Source: Verrucomicrobiota bacterium
GTDB lineage: Bacteria; Verrucomicrobiota; Verrucomicrobiia; Verrucomicrobiales; Verrucomicrobiaceae
Direction: 5' to 3'
Length of the DNA: 53,943 nucleotides
Assembly (NCBI GenBank): GCA_009885695.1
Contig: VFKE01000191.1
Location: forward strand, 1 to 53,943
The first letter of the stretch is position 1, and every line of letters starts with the position of its first letter. A model generated the notes under the pieces. The model was not told the origin of the DNA and searched no databases. It worked only from the letters and a program-made list of their open reading frames with translations. The position numbers were made by a program, and so were the translations under genes. This document shows, one piece after another, positions 41,547 through 49,329 of this stretch.

Positions 41547-44432
41547 TCAGACCTCTTTTGGCACCAGGGGAAAATGCAGATGAAACGATGCACCCCGGCC
41601 AGGATCGCTCGTCACGCGCACGTCACCACCGAGTTGACCGGCGAAGACGCGCATGATTTTCAGCCCGAGTCCACCAGTGCGGTGATCGTCAAAGTCGGCG
41701 GGCAACCCGACCCCGTCGTCCTGCACCGTGAGATCGCCGCTGCCGTTGTCGATGAGCAGTTCGATTTTCAAGAAACCGCCGCGACCGCCGGCATAGGCGT
41801 GCTTAAAGGCGTTGGAAACCATCTCGTTCAACGATAGCGCGAGCGGCATGAGCCACTCCTCGGGAACTGTCTGCTGCGGAATGTCGAATTCCACCTTGAC
41901 GCGATCTTCTCTGACTTCATAACACTCGCGAAGATGAGCGATCAAGCCCGAGGCGAACTCAGTGAACCCACTGGCTTCGCCCATCGCGAGTGAATACAGA
42001 TGCTGGTGCAATGCAGAGATGGAGCGCACACGGTTCTGGCTGGAACGCAGCGCCTCCCTGGCGTCGTCATGGTGCAGCGTGCTCAGTTGAAGATTCAGCA
42101 TCGAGGTGATGATCTGAAGATGATTCTTCACACGGTGATGCGTCTCTCCCAGCAGCATGCGCTCGCGCTCGATGGAAACCGGGGCGGCCTGCAGTGACAC
42201 CGGAGAACCAGCGACGGACTTCGGAGCGATCCTGATGGTGATGTTTTTGCGCTCGACCGGACTGGTGTTCTCCGACATCAGCGCAACTGAGAGCGTGCCC
42301 GGTTCCTGCGGGATGAGGACAAATTTAGACTTCATGCGGCCATGTTCCGGATGGAAAAAGTTCCACTCCACCGGCAGCGACTCTCCGCCCTCATTAAGCG
42401 GTGCCAGCCCCGCGTAGAATCCTGACGCATCCGAGGGGCGAAACAACGTGTGCAGCCCGCGCCCCAACGCTTCCTCGTGTGTCAGGCCAAAGCATTGCGC
42501 AGCGGCCTCGCTCCATTGGACCACACGGCCGTGGGCGTCAGTGGAAAGCAGCAATTTCCCAGGCGGCACCACCGGCACTGGCGGTGTCGCGGCAGGAGCG
42601 TCATCCAGCGGAGTGAAGATACTGGTACCGGCCTCGGATTTGTCCAAGGGCCGGAAAAAGTGAACCGCCGCTGCGGACAGACCTTGGGCATCTGGCACGG
42701 AGGCGATTCTCATGCTGGCGGGCACAACCGCGCCATCGCGATGGAACAGTTCGACTGAGACGTTGGCATAAAAGTCGCCCCGTTGCGCAAGATCACGAAG
42801 CGCGGCGCCGCGAGCGGTGTGACTGTCGGGTGCAAACCACTCTTCCAGTGGCATGCGGCGCAACTCCGCGCGCGTTCGTCCCAGCATGACTTCCGCGGCG
42901 GAGTTGGCTTCGAAAACCAGACCACTGCGATCCGTCAGCACGATGGGCAGCGGATTCTCGTGAACGATGGTGCGGAATTTCGCCTCGGTGGCCCGCAGAA
43001 CTTCCTCTGAACGCCGATCACTGGTGACATCGTGCACCATCAGCAGCATGCCGCTGCCGGGCAGTGATGCCGGACGCAGTTCCACATCGCGCAGCAGTCC
43101 GTCCTCGGCAATGAGTGAAACGGTGCGTGTGAGTTGTTTGCGCCACACACCTTCGCGCCACTGCCGGACCACCTCCCCTTTATGTTGCTCATCCCGGCAA
43201 CTCTGCTCCAACCATGCTTCCATCGGTTGTCCTTCCACTGCGGGAGGCCCGAAAAGCGCATCGGCCCGTTCATTGTGAAATACGACGCGCCCGCGTTCAT
43301 CGAGAAGGAGCAGGCCGCAAGGAATGGAATCGAGCACGGAGCGCAACCGTGCCTCACGCACACGGAAGACACCCACCGAGTCCTCGGCTTCCTTCAGCGC
43401 GGACTGCAGTTTCCACAGAGTGTCGGATCCGACCCCCTCTCCTCCCACCAGACCAGGCAGCCGTCCGGTCGGGACATTCAGTCCGATCGCGAGCACGCAA
43501 TCTTGCGTCATGCCCGCCATACCGGCGATGATTTTCGTGAATAGCCAGTTTGCTGGAGGCAGGCCGAGATCCGCTGGCGGGGCAAGGGGCAACTCGATCA
43601 TCACGCTGGTCTGACTACCGGAGAAAACAGCCTGCAACGCGGCCATCGTCGGCGTGCGCAGTTCAAGTCTGGCGGAACAATCGGCAAACAATTGCCAGAA
43701 TAATGTTTCTCCTTCGCGCAATCCGGCGGCGAGAAACATTTCCGCAGCAACTGCGCCCGCCCGGCACACCCGCCCGCCCGCATCCAAAGCCACCACCGGC
43801 AACGGCAGCGACCACAAGCCGTCATGAGAATCCGAGGGAGCCGTCGTCGGCACGTTTGGCGCAGCACCATCCGCCGCATCGCGAGAACGCATGCCGGCAA
43901 TGCACAGGCAGGTGATCATGACGCCGCCGACGCTCGTGTCTGCATGACGCCACGGGCGGACCTCCCAACGATAGAGAACGGGCTGACCCGCATGATCCAC
44001 GGTATCGCGGTCGCTTCGCACGATCTGACCGGCCAGCGCCCGCTCATAAACATTCCGCCAGCCAGGATGCAGCGATGGAAAAACCTCATACTGGGAGCGG
44101 TTGACGAGTTCGCTCTGCTCCAGATTAAAGACTTCATGCCAGCGCTGGTTGGCATAGAGATATTTCATCCCCCGATCGAAAATCGCCATCGCCACTGGCG
44201 CGCTTTCCGCCAGGATTTTCAAGTATCCCGCTAGTTTCGTCGTCTGGCGCGACGCGGTTTCGCCAGCATCATCGCGTAGTGTGGCAGCAGACGCGGCGGG
44301 TTGGGGCGCTATGCTAAAAACAGCGGTCGCCGCGACTGGAGCAGTTACCACGGGCGACACGGCATCGATTTGTGGACCGTTGCTGTTCCCGATGAGTTGT
44401 CGCAAAACGGAGGGTGTTGGGTTTTGGCCCAT
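41547..44432 (-). CDS. Multi-PAS soluble sensor kinase, HisKA_2 type
   Basis: A 961-aa protein without membrane helix. After a Pro/Ala/Val-rich N-terminus (about 1-60) come about five PAS-like domains (near 66-190, 195-320, 355-470, 475-595 and 620-740). The kinase core begins at LGETHHRVKNHLQIITSMLNL (phospho-His in HHRVKN), the HisKA_2 form found in light- and redox-sensing kinases. HATPase (NEMVSNAFKHAYAGG, QDDGVGLPADFD, TGGLGLKIM) ends the protein. No chromophore cysteine or heme motif is obvious. No receiver or regulator gene adjoins it, so its partner is elsewhere. Confidence 0.92.
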   Translation of the reverse strand: MGQNPTPSVLRQLIGNSNGPQIDAVSPVVTAPVAATAVFSIAPQPAASAATLRDDAGETASRQTTKLAGYLKILAESAPVAMAIFDRGMKYLYANQRWHEVFNLEQSELVNRSQYEVFPSLHPGWRNVYERALAGQIVRSDRDTVDHAGQPVLYRWEVRPWRHADTSVGGVMITCLCIAGMRSRDAADGAAPNVPTTAPSDSHDGLWSLPLPVVALDAGGRVCRAGAVAAEMFLAAGLREGETLFWQLFADCSARLELRTPTMAALQAVFSGSQTSVMIELPLAPPADLGLPPANWLFTKIIAGMAGMTQDCVLAIGLNVPTGRLPGLVGGEGVGSDTLWKLQSALKEAEDSVGVFRVREARLRSVLDSIPCGLLLLDERGRVVFHNERADALFGPPAVEGQPMEAWLEQSCRDEQHKGEVVRQWREGVWRKQLTRTVSLIAEDGLLRDVELRPASLPGSGMLLMVHDVTSDRRSEEVLRATEAKFRTIVHENPLPIVLTDRSGLVFEANSAAEVMLGRTRAELRRMPLEEWFAPDSHTARGAALRDLAQRGDFYANVSVELFHRDGAVVPASMRIASVPDAQGLSAAAVHFFRPLDKSEAGTSIFTPLDDAPAATPPVPVVPPGKLLLSTDAHGRVVQWSEAAAQCFGLTHEEALGRGLHTLFRPSDASGFYAGLAPLNEGGESLPVEWNFFHPEHGRMKSKFVLIPQEPGTLSVALMSENTSPVERKNITIRIAPKSVAGSPVSLQAAPVSIERERMLLGETHHRVKNHLQIITSMLNLQLSTLHHDDAREALRSSQNRVRSISALHQHLYSLAMGEASGFTEFASGLIAHLRECYEVREDRVKVEFDIPQQTVPEEWLMPLALSLNEMVSNAFKHAYAGGRGGFLKIELLIDNGSGDLTVQDDGVGLPADFDDHRTGGLGLKIMRVFAGQLGGDVRVTSDPGRGASFHLHFPLVPKEV

Positions 44433-44612
44433 AATCGATTCAGATTACTTAAAGTTTCAGGTTTGACTATAAATTTTGAGAGGCTTCTCAGCAACACAAA
44501 AATAGGCCTGTATCGCAGATTTTTTAAAAAATCTACCCGTTCGTTAAGTTAATGACCTCTTTAGATTAGCCAAAACTGGCAACTCACCCCCCAATACAAA
44601 TGGCGCCCTTGG

Positions 44613-45053
44613 CTATTTCCGGTGATAGGGTTCTCCGCGCAGAATTGTACAAGCTCGATAAAGTTGCTCGAGAAACACCACCTGCGCCAGCTCATGCTGC
44701 AGGGTCATGGGTGAGAGTGACCAGATTTCATCGACTGCGGAACGGACGGCATCGCCATGCCCATTAGCGCCGCCGATGAGAATGCTGACGCGCTTCCGCC
44801 CAGTGAGTTCCTGCTTTCTAATCCAATTTGCAAAGTCCTCGCTCCTCATCATTAGGCCGCGCTCGTCCAAAGCGATACGCCAACTTCCAGCGCTGGCCTC
44901 AAGCATTCGCTCACTCATGTTGGAAACTGGATTCGGCCGCAGTGCACTGATCTTCAGGGAAATCATCCGCCGGAGCCGTTTCAAATAATCGTCAGCCGCC
45001 TCTCTTGCCCAACTGAATGATGGTTTGCCGATAGCGATAATTTCCCATTTCAT
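44613..45053 (-). CDS. rlmH: 23S rRNA (pseudouridine1915-N3)-methyltransferase
   Basis: A 146-aa SPOUT methyltransferase that methylates pseudouridine 1915 in helix 69 of 23S rRNA. The C-terminal knot motif LIGGANGHG (about 92-100) binds SAM. The distal part SPMTLQHELAQVVFLEQLYRACTILRGEPYHRK is the family's conserved end. The start is placed at MKWEIIAIGK; the open frame goes on for 16 codons upstream, but this N-terminus matches the family length of about 155 residues. Confidence 0.95.
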   Translation of the reverse strand: MKWEIIAIGKPSFSWAREAADDYLKRLRRMISLKISALRPNPVSNMSERMLEASAGSWRIALDERGLMMRSEDFANWIRKQELTGRKRVSILIGGANGHGDAVRSAVDEIWSLSPMTLQHELAQVVFLEQLYRACTILRGEPYHRK

Positions 45054-45109
45054 AGTATCAAAATATTCCTGATTATTATTACTGATTATGATAAATTGCA
45101 AAACAGCAC

Positions 45110-45138
45110 TTGCATTTTTGCGCCTAAAACCTTAAAAT
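45110..45138 (+). promoter_or_regulatory. Candidate promoter of the lipoprotein gene
   Basis: TTGCAT (45110-45115), a 17-base spacer and TAAAAT (45133-45138) in an AT-rich stretch between the divergent RlmH and lipoprotein genes. A start near 45145 gives a leader of about 26 bases without an obvious ribosome site. Confidence 0.45.
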
Positions 45139-45170
45139 GCCTCTCATATTTAAAAAAATCTTCTCAACTT

Positions 45171-46262
45171 ATGAAGACTTATAACCCCACATCATCTTCA
45201 GTCGCTGTGCTTGCCAGTTTGGCGGCAACGTTCGCCATCTCCTCTTGCACGCTTCCACCGAGTGTAGCTTGGCACCAGATCAAGCAGGATGGATTGATCA
45301 CCTTTCTTTCCACCCCTTATCAAACCTCTGCGCCAGTCGTGCCAGTAATACAAGACACCCCTCCTGCGGAAGTCACGGTCACTCCAACAAATACCGCGAT
45401 CACATCCAAAAGTGAGCAATACGTCGGCCCTCCCAAGCCGTCAACCTCTGTCACGACGACCCAAGCCCCAGTAACCACTTCCAGCAGCATTGTCACCCCG
45501 GTTCCTGTAAAAACTGCCGTCAACATCATGCCCGCCCAAGACAAGGCGCAGATGGCCATCTCAGTTCCGTCGCTTCCGGGATTTGTCCGTTCGCCCTATA
45601 CGACCCCACCCCGTCTCGTGGATGTTAAGGGTGTCGCAACTGGCGCATCGATGGTCTGCCCCTATACACAGCGCGTGTTCATTGTCCCCTCAGATTTTAT
45701 CAGTCAGCCTGAAGCAACCTTCGTTGCCAGCACAGCGACGGCCACTGTAAAAGTTATGGCTCAGCCACCCGAAATCGCGGTGAAAAACAACACCCCCAGC
45801 ACGACACCGACCGTGACCAAGACGAACCCACCGGTGATCGCGGTTAAAAACAACACCCCTAGCACGACACCGCCCGTGACCAAGACGATTCCGCCGGTGA
45901 TTGCAGTCAAGAACAGCACTCCCAGCGCACCGCAAGAGGCCACAACTCCGCCCGCGAACGCACTCTTCAAGAGCCAGCCAACAAACAACACTCCACCCGC
46001 AACCAACATCACTGTGGCCGTCAAGCCCGCCACGCCGGAACTGCCCTACGGAATGCCAATCCCCAACCGCCCCGGTTTCGTCAACAGTCCTTTCGCCGCC
46101 AGACATCAACTTGTGGATGTGACCGGCCTGCCAATTGGCATGGAAGTGAAGTGTCCCTACACCGGCAAACTCTTCAAAGTGCCGGCTTCTGACATTGCGG
46201 AGCAAAAAACCCTGGCATCCCCGGGCGCACCGCCAGCACCCGAAAAGGCGGAGAAGAAGTAA
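45171..46262 (+). CDS. Lipoprotein with a duplicated PGFV..CPYT motif
   Basis: A 363-aa exported protein. The signal peptide ends in a lipobox (ISSC, about residue 27). The rest is Thr/Pro/Val-rich and probably disordered, except for two copies of a 42-residue motif. Copy 1 (about 147-188) is PGFVRSPY ... LVDVKG ... MVCPYTQRVFIVPSDF. Copy 2 (about 302-344) is PGFVNSPF ... LVDVTG ... VKCPYTGKLFKVPASDI. Each copy has a single Cys in CPYT. Between them lie 2.6 copies of a 21-residue Thr/Pro repeat. I do not know a function; secreted, possibly structural or peptidoglycan-associated. Confidence 0.8.
   Translation: MKTYNPTSSSVAVLASLAATFAISSCTLPPSVAWHQIKQDGLITFLSTPYQTSAPVVPVIQDTPPAEVTVTPTNTAITSKSEQYVGPPKPSTSVTTTQAPVTTSSSIVTPVPVKTAVNIMPAQDKAQMAISVPSLPGFVRSPYTTPPRLVDVKGVATGASMVCPYTQRVFIVPSDFISQPEATFVASTATATVKVMAQPPEIAVKNNTPSTTPTVTKTNPPVIAVKNNTPSTTPPVTKTIPPVIAVKNSTPSAPQEATTPPANALFKSQPTNNTPPATNITVAVKPATPELPYGMPIPNRPGFVNSPFAARHQLVDVTGLPIGMEVKCPYTGKLFKVPASDIAEQKTLASPGAPPAPEKAEKK
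45774..45935 (+). repeat. 63-bp tandem repeat, about 2.6 copies, coding
   Basis: Units start at 45774, 45837 and 45900 (ATCGCGGTG, ATCGCGGTT, ATTGCAGTC), a period of exactly 63 bases encoding IAVKNNTPSTTPxVTKTxPPV. The third copy is partial and more diverged. It lies in the linker between the two PGFV/CPYT motifs of the lipoprotein. Confidence 0.88.
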
Positions 46263-46729
46263 CGAGTTGATCGCGCTTCTAACTCAAGTGCCTGTTGCGC
46301 GTGGCATTCTCAACGTCCTGAGTCCCAACTACACGGATCACCACCGCCATCGCCGACCACGCGATCGAGTGTTTGAGAGGTCATGCCGCGAACTTTCAGG
46401 ATCGGCCGTTCTCTCAATACATCGCCTTCATCGCGCCCCATTTCCGCTGCAAGCACTGCCGCAGGATATTGCGAAATATCGCGACCGATACCTTGCGGGC
46501 TGTGACGCCATACGGAATGAGCGGGAAGTGAAACAAGAAGGGTAGCTAGAGCGGTTTAAATAATTTCGTAGCCGCGTTCGTAAGAGCGCGGGAAATATGG
46601 AAGCTCTCCCCGCAGCCGCGAAGCGAAAACGCGGGAAATAGGCATTGAGGTGGCTGCCGTGGCTTCTTTCCGCACTCTTACGAGATTCGGATATGTCTTT
46701 CTAAATATGATCTAGCGGCGCGGTGGAAT
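46263..46729. other. Intergenic region between convergent genes, with repeat copy E
   Basis: About 470 bases between the lipoprotein gene and the cytochrome P450 gene, which converge. The left part (46263-46560) has several open frames but no recognisable protein. One frame without a start codon (about 46328-46525) has a CxxC pair and could be a gene remnant. The right part is the composite repeat. Confidence 0.5.
46567..46696. repeat. Composite palindromic element, copy E (130 bp)
   Basis: Begins CGTAGCCGCGTTCGTAAG like copy D. Internally it contains a second CGCAGCCGCG...AACGCGGGA arm pair. It ends CGCACTCTTACGAGATTCGGATATG, which is a decayed reverse complement of the left arm of copy A. 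Its spacer GGTGGCTGCCGTGGCTTCTT also matches the copy A spacer in reverse. It looks like one element inserted in or fused to another. Confidence 0.75.
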
Positions 46730-47800
46730 CTAGCTCGCTGCCAGCTTCACCGTCAGAGACTCGTAACCGTTTGAGCGCTGGTAACATGCTTCGTTCTCAA
46801 TATGCGATTTTGCATCGATCACGGTGATGCGGCCGACGCGCTCCGTAAGGGCTTGTAAAAGGGTGCGCACGATCAATCGCGCGTGGGCTGCGCCGAGGCA
46901 GAGGTGGGTTCCAAATCCAAATGAAACATGCGGATTGGGTTTCCTGTCGAGCCGGACTTCCTCCGGAGCGTCGAAGACTGTATCGTCGAAATTTGCCGAG
47001 GCCCAGCCAAGCGACACGCGCCCGTCAGATTTAACCTGCGCACCGTGGACGTTGGTATTAACCGGGCACACCCGCCCAATATGTGTCAGCGGCATGAAGA
47101 CCCGGAAGAATTCCTCGCTGGCGTGAACGATGCGTCTCGGATCCTGGCGAAAGCATTCGAGGGCGTCCGGATTTCTTCCGAGGTAGGCGATGATGGAGGA
47201 GATACTGTGAATGATGGTGTCGCGTCCGCCGGCAAAGGTGAGGTTGCCAAAGCCCATCATTTCCTCGCGCGTCAACTTCCGTCCTCGATACGTAGCCTTG
47301 GTCAGTGCGCTAAAGAAATCATCTCCAAGGTTGGCCTCGGCCCGGTCAAACTGGACGCTTAGGTAGTCTTCGAGTGTGGTGCCTTTCTTGAAATCGCCGC
47401 CCGTGACTTTGAAGACGTGCAGCCCCCAGCGAATCCAGGTTTCCGCTTCGGATTCGGGCACATTCAGCAAATAGGTGAGTGCGCGGGACTGTAGAGGCAG
47501 CGCGAACTCGTTTACGATCTCGATCGATTCCCGCGCCATCGCCTCGGAAAGTCGTTCGGCCATCAAGGCCTCCACTTTGGCGATTACCTCGGGACGCTTG
47601 GCTCGCTGGAAGAAGGGTTCGACGATAGCGCGATACTCCGTGTGTTCCGGGGGATCGGTTTCAATGGGTAATTGCCGCATCGTCCGAACCGCCTCCTCGG
47701 ACGGGATGGGCACCCGGAATGGCGCGTTAGAACTGAAGGTCTTCCAATCCTTCGCCGCATTGCGCACATCCTCGTGACGCTTTCGCCTTGGAATTCGCAA
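46730..47800 (-). CDS. Cytochrome P450, 5' end frameshifted
   Basis: In-frame part of 356 residues with all core P450 motifs: I-helix AGGRDT (190-195), ExxR as EEFFR (230-233 for E-x-x-R), and heme loop FGFGTHLCLG with Cys301. The normal length is about 390-410, so the N-terminus is short and the only in-frame start is TTG at 47800. An ATG at 47856 in another frame encodes MEKIPDPFRDQRIREAV, which looks like the missing N-terminus, and it switches frame near 47785. Either the gene is a recent pseudogene or there is a sequence error. It follows the outer-membrane factor gene by 19 bases (from 47856), so it belongs to the RND operon. Confidence 0.82.
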   Translation of the reverse strand: MRIPRRKRHEDVRNAAKDWKTFSSNAPFRVPIPSEEAVRTMRQLPIETDPPEHTEYRAIVEPFFQRAKRPEVIAKVEALMAERLSEAMARESIEIVNEFALPLQSRALTYLLNVPESEAETWIRWGLHVFKVTGGDFKKGTTLEDYLSVQFDRAEANLGDDFFSALTKATYRGRKLTREEMMGFGNLTFAGGRDTIIHSISSIIAYLGRNPDALECFRQDPRRIVHASEEFFRVFMPLTHIGRVCPVNTNVHGAQVKSDGRVSLGWASANFDDTVFDAPEEVRLDRKPNPHVSFGFGTHLCLGAAHARLIVRTLLQALTERVGRITVIDAKSHIENEACYQRSNGYESLTVKLAAS

Positions 47801-47875
47801 CCAAGGACAGCCTCTCTGATTCGTTGGTCACGAAAGGGGTCGGGAATTTTCTCCATTAAGTTGAAACTTCCAAGA

Positions 47876-49273
47876 TCACTTTCCCTGCCAGCCGCCGCCT
47901 AATGCTTTGTAGATCGCGATCAGGTCCGTCGCGGTGACGGTCTCGCTGGCGGCCAGTTCGCTCTGCGCGATGAGCATCTGTCGCTGGGCGTCGAGCACGG
48001 TGAGGAAGTCGGTGACGCCATTTTGATAGCGTTCAGTCGCCAGCTTGACGGCCTGCTCGGATGCTTTGGATGCTTCGGCAAGATAGTCGCGCCGGGTGCA
48101 CTGGCGACCGTAGTCCACGAGGGCGTCTTCGGTTTCTTCGAGCGCCGCGAGCACGGTCTTTTGGTAGATGGCGAGCTGGGCTTTGGCGCGCGCGCCCTGG
48201 GCGTCAATCTGGGCTTGGACACGTCCGAGGTTGAATGCGGGCCATGAGATGCTGGGGCCGAAGGCGGTGGCAGCACTTCCGGGACCGGTGAGGACATTGG
48301 ACTGGATCGCAGCGTTGCCGTTGAAAGTAACAGCAGGGAACAAACCAGCCACGGCTACGCCGACGCGTTCGGTCGCGGATTCCAGCGCTTTCTCTGCGGC
48401 CTCGATATCCGGACGCCGGCGCAGTAATCCGGCGGGATCGCCGATACGAATCGGGCTGGGCAGAACGGGCATTGGTTTGGCGGAGGCAAGTGCACTCTTG
48501 AGTGCGGTCGGCTGTTCTCCAATGAGAACGCTGATACGGTGGATATTTCTGCTGATCGAGGCTTCGATGGACGGGATCGCCGCCAGCGTGGTATTCAACT
48601 GCGCCCGGGCTCGCGAAGTGTCCAACTCGGTGCCGCGACCACCCGCCAAAAGTGATTCCGTGAGCTTCAGACTTTCGGCCTGATTTTCGGCGTTGCGTCG
48701 GGCGACGGAAAGTTGGTTCTGCTGTCCGCGGAGTTCGAGGTAAGCGCGCGCGACTTCAGCGGTGAGGATGACCATCACGTTATGCCGGTCGGCCTCAGCC
48801 GTGGCGACATCGGCCGCTGCCGCTTTGTTGGTGCGGCGGACCTTGCCCCAAATATCGAGTTCCCAGGTCGCGTCGAATCCGGCGCTGTAGATTTCGACAC
48901 TGCGCGGGCCGAATGCGATTCCATTGGTCTCGGCAAGGCTGCGCTGGGAGTTCGTATAGCCTGCCCGTGAGGTTACGGTGGGGAAATAGTCAAGCCGGAC
49001 GGAACTGCGGTAAGCTTTGGCCTCCTCGACGCGCGCGGCGGCGATCTTGAGGTCGGGATTGTTTGCCAGGGCGCGGGAGACGTGGTTGTTCAACTGCGAG
49101 TCGTTGAACTTGCGCCACCATTCGACGATCGTTCCATCTGATGTGTAGCCGCCCTGCGTCCGGCCGCTGAACTTGGCGTCCACCTTGGTTTCCGGTTTTT
49201 CGTATCTGGGGCCGACATTGCATGCGGGAAGGAGACTGATCAGGAGCAGGGCAGCAAAGGGACGGGAGTTCAT
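47876..49273 (-). CDS. NodT-family outer-membrane factor of the RND pump
   Basis: A 465-aa outer-membrane efflux lipoprotein. The signal peptide ends LLPAC (lipobox, Cys18). YEKPETKVDAKFSGR, then NPDLKIAAARVEEAKAYRSSV and LLRRRPDIEAAEKALESATERVG, are typical. C-terminal NGVTDFLTVLDAQRQMLIAQ completes the second repeat. Third gene of the efflux operon, 56 bases after the pump. Followed directly by the cytochrome P450. Confidence 0.92.
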   Translation of the reverse strand: MNSRPFAALLLISLLPACNVGPRYEKPETKVDAKFSGRTQGGYTSDGTIVEWWRKFNDSQLNNHVSRALANNPDLKIAAARVEEAKAYRSSVRLDYFPTVTSRAGYTNSQRSLAETNGIAFGPRSVEIYSAGFDATWELDIWGKVRRTNKAAAADVATAEADRHNVMVILTAEVARAYLELRGQQNQLSVARRNAENQAESLKLTESLLAGGRGTELDTSRARAQLNTTLAAIPSIEASISRNIHRISVLIGEQPTALKSALASAKPMPVLPSPIRIGDPAGLLRRRPDIEAAEKALESATERVGVAVAGLFPAVTFNGNAAIQSNVLTGPGSAATAFGPSISWPAFNLGRVQAQIDAQGARAKAQLAIYQKTVLAALEETEDALVDYGRQCTRRDYLAEASKASEQAVKLATERYQNGVTDFLTVLDAQRQMLIAQSELAASETVTATDLIAIYKALGGGWQGK

Positions 49274-49329
49274 GAGTGCGAGAGTGTTCTTGTGAGATCG
49301 AAAGTGTTCAACCGAAAACGTTCGGGGAA

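Noticed and set aside
46328-46525. Open stretch with a CxxC pair in the gap before the P450 gene
   Set aside because: It has no start codon, no recognisable family, and lies next to repeat debris. It could be a remnant, but this cannot be supported.
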